A stretch of DNA of 64,000 nucleotides from JBGANR01 sp044222225 (GTDB lineage Bacteria; Actinomycetota; Actinomycetes; Mycobacteriales; Mycobacteriaceae). Both the position numbers and the translations under genes were made by a program. The stretch covers positions 62,001-126,000 of the forward strand of contig JBGANR010000007.1 of assembly GCA_044222225.1 (NCBI GenBank). The letters are read 5' to 3'. The notes under the pieces are model-generated. The model did not search any database. It worked only from the letters and a program-made list of their open reading frames with translations, and had not been told where the DNA came from. Shown here piece after piece: positions 32,395 through 40,793 of this stretch (its first letter is position 1; each line of letters begins with the position of its first letter).

Positions 32395-34686
32395 GTGACC
32401 GGATACGGAACCGAGTTGCTGACGGCCGTCACCGGTGGGACGCGTCGCGAACTGCTCGCCGTCCGGGAACTCCCGGCCCGCGCCGCACGGACGGCGGAAT
32501 TCCCGGAATGGGTGCCGCCCGAGGTGCGCGATGCCGTCGTCGCCACCGGCGTCCGGGCACCGTGGCGGCATCAGACCACCGCCGCCGAGATGGCCCACTC
32601 CGGTAGGCACGTCGTGGTCGCGACGGGTACCGCCTCGGGAAAGTCGCTGGCCTACCAGCTGCCGGTGCTGTCACGGCTGTTCACGGACCCCCGCGCGACC
32701 GCCCTCTACCTCTCTCCGACGAAGGCCCTGGGCAACGACCAGCTGCGCGCGATCGGCGCATTGCTGCACGGCCGACGAGAATTCATCGACATCGGTCCCT
32801 GCGCTTACGACGGAGACACTCCGGCGGAAGTCCGCGCATGGGCGAGATCACATTCCCGTTTCGTATTCTCCAACCCCGACATGGTGCACATGGGAATGCT
32901 GGGCGGAGCCGGACGCTGGACGCGATTCCTGCGCGGTCTCACCTTTGTGGTCGTCGACGAATGCCACCATTACCGTGGCGTGCTCGGTTCTCATACGGCG
33001 CACGTCCTGCGCCGGCTGCTGCGGCTCGCACGCCGCCTCGGCGCCGACCCGACGGTCGTCGCCGCGAGCGCGACCACCGGCGACCCGGCCGCCGCCCTCT
33101 CTGGCTTGATCGGCGCCGAGGCGACAGCGGTGACCGACGACGCGTCACCGCACGGCCCGGTCACCATCGCACTCTGGGAGCCGGACTTCATCCCCGACGC
33201 CGTCGGCACCCACGGCGCCCCCGTCAGGCGTCCCGCAGGCGGCGACGCCGCACGGCTGCTCGCCGACCTCGTCGCCGAAGGCGCCCGGACGCTCGCCTTC
33301 GTCTCCAGCCGCAAGGGCGCCGAGGCCGCCGCGCTCGCGGCACGCCGGCGTCTGGAGGACGTCGACCCGCAGCTCGCATCACGGATCGCGGCCTACCGCG
33401 CGGGCTATCTCGCCGACGACCGCCGCCGGATCGAACGCGACCTCTCCGACGGCTCGCTGCTCGGCGTCGCGACGACGAACGCACTGGAACTGGGGGTCGA
33501 CATCGCGGGGCTCGACGCCGTCGTGCTCGCCGGATTCCCGGGAACGCTCGCGTCGTTCTGGCAGCAGGCCGGCCGCTGCGGACGCCGCGGCGAGGGCTCC
33601 CTCGTCACGCTCGTCGCACGCGACGACCCGCTCGACACCTACCTCGTCCATCACCCCGAGGCGCTGCTCGACCGGCCCGTCGAGGCCACGATCACCGACC
33701 CGTCGAACCCGTACGTCCTGCGGCCCCACCTGCTCTGCGCCGCCGCCGAGGCGCCGATCGGCCACGACGAGGCGGCCGAGCTGGGCGTCGTCGCCGACCT
33801 CGAGGCACTCGCCGCAGACGGACTGCTGCGCAGGCGTCCGGCCGGCTGGTACGTCGCGGCCGGGGTGCAGCCGCATGCCGACGTCGACATCCGCGGCGGC
33901 ATCGGCGGCCAGGTGCTCATCGTCGACGACACCAGTGCCGAGCTGCTCGGCACGGTCGATCACACCCGGTCGATGTCTCAACTCCACCCGGGGGCCGTCT
34001 ACCTGCATCGCGGCGCGACGTACCTCGTCGACTCCCTCGATCTCGACGACGGCATCGCCCTCGTCCACCCCGACGACCCGGACTATTCGACATCCGCGCA
34101 GAGCGACACGTCCATCACCATCACGTCGACGCTCGAGCGCGTCGACCGCGGCCCGGTGAGCATGCGGTTCGTCGAGATCGAGGTGACGAGCCGCGTCACC
34201 GGTTTCCTGCGACGCGGCTCGGGCGGCGACGTCCTCTCGTCGACGCCGCTCGACATGCCACCGCACACGCTGCCGACGCGAGCCGCGCTCTACACGATCG
34301 AGCCCGAGGCACTGGAGGCCGCGGGACTCGCGCCGGAGGACTGGCCGGGCGCCTTGCACGCCGCGGAGCACGCGGCGATCGGGCTGCTACCGCTCGTCGC
34401 GACCTGCGACCGCTGGGACATCGGCGGCCTCTCGACGGACCTGCACGCCGACACCGGACTGCCGTCGGTCTTCGTCTACGACGGCTATCCCGGCGGCGCC
34501 GGATTCGCCGAGCGCGGGCACCGCCGGTTCATCGAATGGCTCACGGCGACACGCGCCGCGATCATCGGCTGCGGTTGTCGGTCGGGCTGCCCGTCGTGCG
34601 TTCAGTCCCCTAAATGCGGCAACGGCAACGAACCCCTCGACAAGGCCGGAGCCGTGACCGTGCTGAGCATCCTCGTGGACGCCTGA
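32395..34686 (+). CDS. MrfA-type superfamily 2 DNA helicase with DUF1998
   Basis: A 763-residue helicase, counterpart of Rv3649. Walker A is ATGTASGKS (residues 76-84), the DEAD-box variant is VVDECHHYRG, motif III is ASATTGDP, and the second RecA domain has TTNALELGVDIAGLDAV and QQAGRCGRRGEGS. The C-terminus is the DUF1998 domain with four cysteines (CGCRSGCPSC ... CGNGN) that bind metal. Family member MrfA of Bacillus repairs mitomycin crosslinks, so a repair role is likely. GTG 32395 has AAAGGAG upstream. Confidence 0.92.
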   Translation: MTGYGTELLTAVTGGTRRELLAVRELPARAARTAEFPEWVPPEVRDAVVATGVRAPWRHQTTAAEMAHSGRHVVVATGTASGKSLAYQLPVLSRLFTDPRATALYLSPTKALGNDQLRAIGALLHGRREFIDIGPCAYDGDTPAEVRAWARSHSRFVFSNPDMVHMGMLGGAGRWTRFLRGLTFVVVDECHHYRGVLGSHTAHVLRRLLRLARRLGADPTVVAASATTGDPAAALSGLIGAEATAVTDDASPHGPVTIALWEPDFIPDAVGTHGAPVRRPAGGDAARLLADLVAEGARTLAFVSSRKGAEAAALAARRRLEDVDPQLASRIAAYRAGYLADDRRRIERDLSDGSLLGVATTNALELGVDIAGLDAVVLAGFPGTLASFWQQAGRCGRRGEGSLVTLVARDDPLDTYLVHHPEALLDRPVEATITDPSNPYVLRPHLLCAAAEAPIGHDEAAELGVVADLEALAADGLLRRRPAGWYVAAGVQPHADVDIRGGIGGQVLIVDDTSAELLGTVDHTRSMSQLHPGAVYLHRGATYLVDSLDLDDGIALVHPDDPDYSTSAQSDTSITITSTLERVDRGPVSMRFVEIEVTSRVTGFLRRGSGGDVLSSTPLDMPPHTLPTRAALYTIEPEALEAAGLAPEDWPGALHAAEHAAIGLLPLVATCDRWDIGGLSTDLHADTGLPSVFVYDGYPGGAGFAERGHRRFIEWLTATRAAIIGCGCRSGCPSCVQSPKCGNGNEPLDKAGAVTVLSILVDA

Positions 34687-34750
34687 CGGCCTTCCGGACG
34701 GTCGACGAGCTTCCAGGCGGTCGACGAGTCCGGGCGGTCTCGCGACTCGT

Positions 34751-35002
34751 CTATGCGGCGGGGCGCCCGGACGCCGCGAATCTCTCCCGTTCGCCCTCCT
34801 CGAGAAGCGGTCGCGCCCGGTCGAGAACATCGGCGGGAATGGGTAGGTTCATCGCGGCCGCACCGCTGAGCCCGTAGGCGATCGCATATCCCACATCGCC
34901 TTGCCGATAGAGATCCTCGACCGCGAAGTCGAAATCCGGAATCACCTCGGCGTATAGCCGGCGCACATCGGCATACAGCATGTCGAGATCCGCCCTGGTC
35001 AT
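34751..35002 (-). CDS. small protein, probable immunity partner of the EndoU-like protein
   Basis: An 83-residue acidic protein (MTRADLDMLYADVRRLYAEV). Its ATG overlaps the stop of the EndoU-like gene (ATGA), the usual tight coupling of toxin and immunity genes. It has no membrane segment and looks helical. I do not recognise a family. The immunity role rests on size, charge, order and coupling only. Confidence 0.6.
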   Translation of the reverse strand: MTRADLDMLYADVRRLYAEVIPDFDFAVEDLYRQGDVGYAIAYGLSGAAAMNLPIPADVLDRARPLLEEGERERFAASGRPAA

Positions 35003-35553
35003 GTCGCGACCTCCTCGAATCTCACATCTCTACGGGACGTGATGGGCAACGGGCCGGCTCGGCCGTCCCGGCCGATCAGGCACACTCCTGGCCCGCGCAC
35101 CGGATACGCGACGATTCTACTCGCTGCGCCTGCCGCCACATCCCATCTGGCCTCGATCAACACTCCGTCGACCTCTCGGCGGACAAACCGATATTCGGAC
35201 AAGGGGTGCGGCGCGATCCGATGGCGTGGCAATTCGACGGTGTCCCGGATGGCATCGACGATCCGTTGATCGGACCAATGCCTGCCCCAGACCGTCGCGC
35301 CCGGACGCACGGAATCCCATCGGTGCCCACGACGAGCACCCAAGAGATGCTCGCCATCGTCCGAGCCCCAGCCGTACAGCACGTGCCCGGGCATCCGAGT
35401 CAGTGACGGCAGCGGCTCCGGCCGTCCCGAACGATCCATGAAGACCGTCGACCAGCCGACGCCGTTCTCGTCGGTGCGCGAGTAGCCGGGATAGCGGAGC
35501 CCCGGGATCGGCGGCCATCGGACGGCGCGTGATCCTTCACGGCCCGCCGTCAC
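34999..35553 (-). CDS. EndoU-like ribonuclease toxin candidate
   Basis: A 184-residue protein. The centre reads HVLYGWGSDDGEHLLGARRG, then HRWD, then WGRHWSDQRIVDAIRDTVE, and later VDGVLIEARWDVAAGAASRIVAYP. This fits the bacterial EndoU RNase domain pattern (two catalytic His, a W-SD-KI-AI helix, a DGV-strand and a -IVAYP end) found in contact-dependent toxins. No signal peptide or delivery domain is seen. GTG 35553 overlaps the stop of the TadE-like gene (GTGA), and its own stop overlaps the small downstream gene. It is thus coupled to the Tad operon. EndoU identity is by eye only; a non-toxic role cannot be excluded. Confidence 0.5.
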   Translation of the reverse strand: MTAGREGSRAVRWPPIPGLRYPGYSRTDENGVGWSTVFMDRSGRPEPLPSLTRMPGHVLYGWGSDDGEHLLGARRGHRWDSVRPGATVWGRHWSDQRIVDAIRDTVELPRHRIAPHPLSEYRFVRREVDGVLIEARWDVAAGAASRIVAYPVRGPGVCLIGRDGRAGPLPITSRRDVRFEEVAT

Positions 35554-36026
35554 GGCTCCTCCTCGACGGGACCGGCTCTCGCCTCGGCGACGGCGACGCG
35601 GTCGCCGAACGGGCCCGAACGGATCCGGACGCTCGCCGTGACGACGACGTCCCGGCCGTCGACCTCGCAACCGTCGACGGCCGCGCCGTTGGCCTGAGCG
35701 ATCCGGGTCGCCGCGGCGCACGGGTCGGCCTCACCGGAGACGTGCGCACCGGCGGCCGCGAGCGCGGCCAGGTCGGCGGCCGTCGACGCCCGGTGCCGGG
35801 CCGTCGCCGCGCCACCCAGCCACAACAGCGCCGCGACGACGGCGAGCAGCGCGGCGATGACGAACGCCGCCGCGACCGTGGCCGCGCCGTCCTCGGCCGC
35901 AGCGCGGTGAACACCCCGCGTCGCGCCGTCCCCGACGACGGCTCGGCGCCGGACGCCTCGCGTCGCGCCGTCCCCGATGGCGGTTCGGCGCCGGACGCTT
36001 CGCCTCGCACCGTCAACCGGTCGCAT
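35550..36026 (-). CDS. TadE-like secretion-neighbourhood protein (Rv3654c-like)
   Basis: A 158-residue protein with one membrane helix (about residues 50-72, ATVAAAFVIAALLAVVAALLWL) followed by RHRASTAADLAALAAA, the usual pattern of TadE/TadG-like pseudopilins at the end of actinobacterial Tad operons. It is longer at the N-terminus than Rv3654c because of a 42-bp duplicated, arginine-rich segment. The start ATG 36026 overlaps the end of the upstream TadE gene. The stop overlaps the start of the EndoU-like gene (GTGA). Confidence 0.75.
   Translation of the reverse strand: MRPVDGARRSVRRRTAIGDGATRGVRRRAVVGDGATRGVHRAAAEDGAATVAAAFVIAALLAVVAALLWLGGAATARHRASTAADLAALAAAGAHVSGEADPCAAATRIAQANGAAVDGCEVDGRDVVVTASVRIRSGPFGDRVAVAEARAGPVEEEP
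35917..36000 (-). repeat. two 42-bp direct repeats in the TadE-like gene
   Basis: Units 35917-35958 and 35959-36000 start with the same 19 bases (cgcgtcgcgccgtccccga) and differ at only a few positions. They encode two copies of an RRR..GDGATRGV peptide in the N-terminal cytoplasmic tail. Recent in-frame duplication is likely. Confidence 0.8.
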
Positions 36027-36399
36027 CGTCGGCTCCGTCCACGCCCGGCTCCATCGCCGCCTCGGCCGAGGCCGACACCCGCACCCCGGGGAAGGCGGAT
36101 TCGGCGGACACCTCGGCCCGGACGGTGTCGCCGGCGACCCGGACGTCGACGGCGGCACCGCCCGGGGCGATCCGGCGCGCGACCTCGACGGCGCGGCCGG
36201 ACTCACCCCGGGCGGCGAGTCTGGCCGCCTCCCGTGCGGCGTCCACGCACCGCACCTGCGCACCCGCCGTGCCGACCGCACCGATGCCGACGACCGCCAC
36301 GAGGACGAGCGCGGCGATCGCGATCGCGGCCTCGACCGTCGCGGTGCCGCGATCGGCAACGGCCAGGCGCAGCCCGCGTGCGACGAGCCGTCGGCTCAG
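36013..36399 (-). CDS. tadE: TadE-family pilus protein (Rv3655c-like), unusual CTG start
   Basis: A pseudopilin-like TadE protein of about 128 residues. A positively charged start is followed by DRGTATVEAAIAIAALVLVAVVG (processing-site-like Glu and membrane helix), then CVDAAREAARLAARGE. TadE proteins help assemble Flp pili. In this frame I find no ATG, GTG or TTG near the conserved start. CTG 36399 overlaps the pilin stop codon (CTGA) and gives a normal length. Translation by coupling from the pilin gene is the likely explanation; a sequencing error is the alternative. Confidence 0.7.
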   Translation of the reverse strand: MSRRLVARGLRLAVADRGTATVEAAIAIAALVLVAVVGIGAVGTAGAQVRCVDAAREAARLAARGESGRAVEVARRIAPGGAAVDVRVAGDTVRAEVSAESAFPGVRVSASAEAAMEPGVDGADDATG

Positions 36400-36731
36400 C
36401 CGACGCTCGTCTCGAGCGCCTTCTCGATGATCCCGGTCAACGCCTCGGTGATGCTGCCGCCCGTCACGACGGTGTAGAGCAACGCGCCGAAGGCCGCGGC
36501 GGCGATCGTCGCGATCGCGTATTCCGAGGTCGTCGTGCCGCTCTCGCCGGCCGCCAGAAGCGCGGCCCGCGTCCGGGCACCCGCGATCGCGGCCGCCGCC
36601 GTCGCCCCGGCCCGGTCCGGCCACACCGCCACGCCCCGGACGGCATCGCCGCCCTCCTGCCGATGCCGCCCACGCGTCCGCTCCGGCCGCGAGGCCCGCA
36701 TCGGTTCCGTCCCCCTCGATACGACAGCCAT
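36396..36731 (-). CDS. Flp-type pilin, DUF4244 (Rv3656c-like)
   Basis: A 111-residue pilin precursor. The C-terminal half GTTTSEYAIATIAAAAFGALLYTVV is the Flp-pilin core: a processing region, the conserved Glu five residues into the hydrophobic helix, and the membrane helix. ATG 36731 has AAGGGGGA upstream; ATG 36701 is a later option. The N-terminal leader is longer than in M. tuberculosis. It is the major subunit candidate of the pilus built by the genes upstream. Prepilin peptidase is not in this window. Confidence 0.8.
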   Translation of the reverse strand: MAVVSRGTEPMRASRPERTRGRHRQEGGDAVRGVAVWPDRAGATAAAAIAGARTRAALLAAGESGTTTSEYAIATIAAAAFGALLYTVVTGGSITEALTGIIEKALETSVG

Positions 36732-36779
36732 GATCGTTCCCCCTTCTCGCCGCGGCGGTTCCGCGGACGTCCAGTGCGC

Positions 36780-37376
36780 TCATCCGAGCGCTCCACCGAG
36801 CACGTCGCCCGCCAGCCCGACGACGACCGGGGCGACGCCGAGGCAGACGAAGGCAGGCAGAAAGCACAACCCGAGCGGGCCGCTGACCGCGACGCCCGCG
36901 CGCTCGGCGGCGGCCGCGGCGGCGTCGTCCCGGCGGGATCGTTCGGCCGCGGCGATCTCGGCCAGTCCGGCGAGCGGCGACGATCCGGCCCGCGCCGACC
37001 TGCGGGCCAGCGCACACAGCGCCCGGGCGGCGTCCGCGCATTCCGCCGGAGGCCGGCGCCACCGCCGCCGCGGGGCCGGGGGCGGCGTCCGCCACGCCTC
37101 CTGGGCGTCCGCGCCGAGTGCGAGCAGTTCCGCGGCCCGCAGCAGGACGCCGCGCAGCGGCTCCGGGGCGTCGGCGGCGGCCTCCCGCGCGGCGTCGGCG
37201 ACGGGCAGCCCGGCACGTAGACACACCGCGAGCACGTCGAACGTCGCCGCGGCGTCGACGGCCGCGGTCGCGTGCGTCACGACGTCCGCCGCGGGCCGAC
37301 GCACCCGCGCGCTCGCCGCGGCACCCGGCAGGACGACGACGGCCGCCGCGATCAAGAACAGCGTGACGCCGGTCAT
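36780..37376 (-). CDS. tadC: TadC-like inner-membrane pilus assembly protein (Rv3657c-like)
   Basis: A 198-residue protein with a hydrophobic N-terminal segment (GVTLFLIAAAVVVLPG), a T2SF-type helical cytoplasmic domain (FDVLAVCLRAGLPVADAAREAA) and two C-terminal membrane segments (GLCFLPAFVCLGVAPVVVG). It is a TadC-type platform protein of the Flp pilus. ATG 37376 overlaps the tadB stop. Shorter than classical TadC, as is usual in mycobacteria. Confidence 0.78.
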   Translation of the reverse strand: MTGVTLFLIAAAVVVLPGAAASARVRRPAADVVTHATAAVDAAATFDVLAVCLRAGLPVADAAREAAADAPEPLRGVLLRAAELLALGADAQEAWRTPPPAPRRRWRRPPAECADAARALCALARRSARAGSSPLAGLAEIAAAERSRRDDAAAAAAERAGVAVSGPLGLCFLPAFVCLGVAPVVVGLAGDVLGGALG

Positions 37377-38140
37377 CGGACCGCCCCCGCCGCGATGCGC
37401 TCCGACCATGTCAGACCGCCGAGCACGAGGCCCGTGCCGACGACCAGCAGCACGCCGCCGAGCCCTCCGCCGCGCAGGACCGTCAGCGGCCCTGCACCCA
37501 TCGCCTCGCCGAGCAGGACGGCGAAGGCCGGCAGCGTCGCCAGCACCACGGCCGTCGCCCGCGCTCCGGCCAGCGACGCGCGCACCCGTCCCCGATGCCG
37601 GATCCGGGCGGCGAGATCATCCCGGGTCGCCCGCCAGACGTCGGCGAGCGGCAGGCCGAGACGCTCGGCTCGCGACCACGACCGCGCGAGGTTCCGCGCG
37701 GCAGGCGCCGTCAGGCCGGCGCCCGGGACGCCGCCGAGTCGCACGACGGCGGCCAGGCGACCGAACTCGGCCGCCAGCGTCCGGTCCGCGCAGTCCTGCG
37801 CCGCGGCGAGACACGCCCGGAACGGGGCGGCGCCGACCGCCAACTCGCCGATCATGACGTCGTAGGCGACGAGTGCCGCCGCGTCTTGAGCGTCGACGGC
37901 CCGCTCCGCTCGCCGAGCGGCGACCTTGCGGCGCACGAACAAGGCGCCGAGCCCGCCGGCGACCGCACCGGCGACACCGGCCGCGAGACCCGCGCCTGCC
38001 ACGGCCGCCGCGTAGAGCGGCCACCAGCGCGCCACGACGGCGCGCGGCTCCTCCCGACGGACCCTGGCCGCGGCCGGCGGACGGCCGAACGACAGGACGA
38101 CGGCGGCCGCCGCGATCAACACGAGCTGGACGGCGCTCAT
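37373..38140 (-). CDS. tadB: TadB-like inner-membrane pilus assembly protein (Rv3658c-like)
   Basis: A 255-residue platform protein. Membrane segments lie near residues 5-18, 39-75 and in the last 60 residues. The middle is a T2SF-type domain (ALVAYDVMIGELAVGAAPFRACLAAA, then SWSRAERLGLPLADVW). It works with the ATPase coded just upstream. ATG 38140 overlaps the tadA stop (ATGA). Gene order is the same as in M. tuberculosis. Confidence 0.8.
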   Translation of the reverse strand: MSAVQLVLIAAAAVVLSFGRPPAAARVRREEPRAVVARWWPLYAAAVAGAGLAAGVAGAVAGGLGALFVRRKVAARRAERAVDAQDAAALVAYDVMIGELAVGAAPFRACLAAAQDCADRTLAAEFGRLAAVVRLGGVPGAGLTAPAARNLARSWSRAERLGLPLADVWRATRDDLAARIRHRGRVRASLAGARATAVVLATLPAFAVLLGEAMGAGPLTVLRGGGLGGVLLVVGTGLVLGGLTWSERIAAGAVR

Positions 38141-39312
38141 GAGGTGCGCTCTGCGATGAGATCGGCCAGCGCCGACGCCGCCTCGGTGAACCCGACGCCC
38201 TCGCGCCACGCGGGCACGACCGTCACGAGCCCGTCGTCGCCGCGTCTCAGGCAGCCGACCTCGCGCACCCGGCGGCGTCCGTCCGGCCCGCGGTGCAGAC
38301 CGACGACGACCTGCAACGCGGCCGAGAGCTGACTGTGCAGCGCCGCGCGTCCCAAGCCGCCGAGCGCCGCGAGCGCTTCTGCACGCGCCGGCACCTCGGC
38401 GACCGTGTTGGCGTGCAACGTGCCGGCGCAGCCGTCGTGACCGGTGTTGAGGGCCGCGAGCAGATCGACCACCTCCGCGCCGCGCACCTCGCCGACGACG
38501 ATCCGATCCGGCCGCATCCGCAACGCCTGCCGCACGAGCGTCCGGACGGCGACGTCGCCGACGCCCTCGACGTTGGCCGTGCGCGCCGCGAGCCGTACGA
38601 CGTGGGGGTGCTGCGGCGCGAGTTCGACGGCGTCTTCGACGCAGACGAGCCGTTCGGCGGGGTCGACGACCCCGAGCATCGCGCCCAGCAGCGTCGTCTT
38701 GCCCGCCCCCGTCCCGCCGACGACGAGGAAGGCCAGCCGCGCCGCCACGATCGCCTCCAGCAGCGCCCGCACCTCCGGCGGGAACGCCCCGCCGGCGGCG
38801 AGCCCGGCGAGCGAGGACGTCGCCGGCCGCAGCACGCGCAGTGACAGGCACGTCCCGTCGACGGCGATCGGCGGGATGACGGCGTGGACGCGAACGCTCG
38901 CCCCACCTGCGCCGATGTCGGCGACCTGGGCGTCGACCCACGGCTGTGCGTCGTCGAGCCGCCGCCCGGCGAGCTGCGCCAGACGCGTCGCGAGCCGGCG
39001 GATGGACGCCTCGTCGTCGAACCGGACATCGGCGCGCTGCAACCCGCGGCCCCGGTCGACCCACACCGTGCCGCCGTCCGCGACGAGGACGTCGGTGACC
39101 GCCGGATCGGCCAGAACACCCTCCAGCCGCCCGACGCCGACCAGCTCGGTGTGCAGGTAGCGCAGCGCGTCGAGCACGTCGGTGTCGCCGAGCACACCGC
39201 GGGCCTCCGCCCGCAGCGCCGCGGCCATCCGTTCCGGCGTCGGCGGTTCCGGGTCCTCGGCCAGGCGCTCCCGGACGCGGCGCAGCAGCTCGCCGGAATC
39301 GGCCGCGGTCAT
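38137..39312 (-). CDS. tadA: TadA-type secretion ATPase (Rv3659c-like)
   Basis: A 391-residue type II/IV secretion ATPase powering Flp pilus assembly. Walker A GGTGAGKTT is at residues 199-207, followed by the Asp box (LVCVEDAVELAPQHP), Walker B (RMRPDRIVVGEVRGAEVVD) and the His box (GHDGCAGTLHANT). The N-terminal domain is shorter than in CpaF of proteobacteria. ATG 39312 overlaps the tadZ stop. It is cytoplasmic and acts on the TadB/TadC platform. Confidence 0.92.
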   Translation of the reverse strand: MTAADSGELLRRVRERLAEDPEPPTPERMAAALRAEARGVLGDTDVLDALRYLHTELVGVGRLEGVLADPAVTDVLVADGGTVWVDRGRGLQRADVRFDDEASIRRLATRLAQLAGRRLDDAQPWVDAQVADIGAGGASVRVHAVIPPIAVDGTCLSLRVLRPATSSLAGLAAGGAFPPEVRALLEAIVAARLAFLVVGGTGAGKTTLLGAMLGVVDPAERLVCVEDAVELAPQHPHVVRLAARTANVEGVGDVAVRTLVRQALRMRPDRIVVGEVRGAEVVDLLAALNTGHDGCAGTLHANTVAEVPARAEALAALGGLGRAALHSQLSAALQVVVGLHRGPDGRRRVREVGCLRRGDDGLVTVVPAWREGVGFTEAASALADLIAERTS

Positions 39313-40385
39313 CGGGCCACCTCCGCGAGCACCCGACGCGCGGCCCGCGCCAGCGAGGATCGGGGGCCGGCGGCGAAGACGCCGTCGTCGAGGGACCGGT
39401 CGAGGCCCGGGTCGGGCCGCACGACCGCGGCCAGTTCGCTGCCGACTGCCGCGGCCACCTCCGCCGCCCGCAGTCCACCCGGCGAGGGGCCGCGGACCAC
39501 GAGGACGCACCGCCTCGCGGCGGCCGATCGCCGCACGGCGTCCCGCGCTGCGGCGCAGGCGCGCACCCGGGGCGTCGTGACGACGACGGCGAGGTCCGCG
39601 TCGTCGATGCACGCCTGCTCGGCGTCACCGCGACCGCGCCCGGCGTCGACCACCGCGAGACCACCGGCCCGCCGCAACGCGGCGACGACGGCGAGCGCCG
39701 CGTCCGCGCCGGCTTCGAAGCCGCCCTCGGCCCGCATCGACAGCACCGCCTCCCCCGCCGGCCCCCGCGGCAGCGCCGCACCCAGCGCCGTCGCGTCGAC
39801 GAGGCCGCCGGCCACCGTCAGATCCGGCCAGCGAAGTCCGTCCCGAGCCTCGACGCCGAGCAGCAGATCGATGCCGCCGCCGGTCGCGTCGAGGTCCACG
39901 AGCAGCGACGACCGTCCGCCGCGGGCCGATTCTGCGGCGACCGCGGCCGCGAGAACGCTCGTGCCGGCCCCGCCGTGCGCACCGACCACGGCGAGCACCC
40001 GCCCGCGCCCGCGATCGGGTGTGTCGAGCGTCGCGAGCATCCGCACGAATGCCGCCTCGTCCCTCGGCAACCGCAGGTCGAGCAGGGTGCCCGGCGGTAC
40101 GGGACGTTCCGGTACGCCGTCGGCCGCGACGACCACGAGCGGCGGCCCGGCCATACCGCTGCGGCTCTGCGCCGCCGATTCGTCCGCGACGACGGCCACG
40201 ACGCCCCTGGCCGGCCGAGCGATGTCCACGGATGTGCCGCGGCGCACCTCGCACGACGCCGCGGCCGCGACGCGTTCGACGTCGCGCCGCAGGACGGTGT
40301 CCGCCACGACGATGAGGACGACCCGCTCGCCGGGCGCCGCCGGTGCGGATCGGGGATGGATCCGATGTCCGTTCATGGCGCCCAC
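39309..40385 (-). CDS. TadZ/CpaE-like (Ssd-like) ATPase (Rv3660c-like)
   Basis: A 358-residue protein with an N-terminal receiver-like domain and a MinD/ParA-like ATPase domain (VLAVVGAHGGAGTSVLAAAVA, SLLVDLDATGGGIDLLLG, GLAVVDAGRG). The deviant P-loop GAHGGAGTS lacks the second Lys, as in CpaE/TadZ proteins that place the pilus machine. In M. tuberculosis the counterpart is Ssd, linked to septum control. I used GTG 40385 because GGGAG lies 6 bases upstream; ATG 40376 is nearer the family start. It is the first gene of the Tad operon. Confidence 0.85.
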   Translation of the reverse strand: MGAMNGHRIHPRSAPAAPGERVVLIVVADTVLRRDVERVAAAASCEVRRGTSVDIARPARGVVAVVADESAAQSRSGMAGPPLVVVAADGVPERPVPPGTLLDLRLPRDEAAFVRMLATLDTPDRGRGRVLAVVGAHGGAGTSVLAAAVAAESARGGRSSLLVDLDATGGGIDLLLGVEARDGLRWPDLTVAGGLVDATALGAALPRGPAGEAVLSMRAEGGFEAGADAALAVVAALRRAGGLAVVDAGRGRGDAEQACIDDADLAVVVTTPRVRACAAARDAVRRSAAARRCVLVVRGPSPGGLRAAEVAAAVGSELAAVVRPDPGLDRSLDDGVFAAGPRSSLARAARRVLAEVAR

Positions 40386-40536
40386 AGTGCGCTCCCGGAC
40401 AGACGATCAGGGCCGTCCGACGCCCGGAGAGGACGCGCCTGTGGATGACTCCGCGATGTTCGGGGGACGACGCCGGGTTCTTCACAGCGGCACTCCGCAG
40501 CCGCACTTCAGACGGCCGTACTTCACATCCGGATAC

Positions 40537-40631
40537 TAAAAGCGCCCCTGGCCAGGGGGGAGGAGGCCAGGGGCGCGGTTTGATTAGTTCCGGGGGGTCG
40601 AACTAAGCAAACCCCGGTGCGTTACCGGTAG
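40537..40631 (-). ncRNA. 6C small RNA (B11-like)
   Basis: Read on the minus strand, two hairpins follow each other: a 14-bp stem (GGTTTGCTTAGTTC with GGAACTAATCAAACC) with loop GACCCCCC, then a perfect 12-bp stem (GCGCCCCTGGCC / GGCCAGGGGCGC, 40565-40576 with 40542-40553) with loop TCCTCCCCCCT, then TTTTAG. Two loops with six cytosines each and a terminal U-tract are the signature of the 6C RNA. In M. tuberculosis B11/6C also lies between Rv3660c and Rv3661, the same neighbours. A -10 box TATAGT (40637-40642) and a -35-like TTGCCG (40662-40667) precede it. Confidence 0.85.
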
Positions 40632-40793
40632 CCGAAACTATACACCCGGGCTCGACGGAATCGGCAAGATTCTACGCTCAAATATCGGACTTGTTCAGGC
40701 CGAACCTACGCATCCGGGGAGTACCGTCCGCATCCGGGAGTACCGTCCGTGACGAAACCCTCGGTCGACCGGTCGGCACGTTAGGCTCGCACG

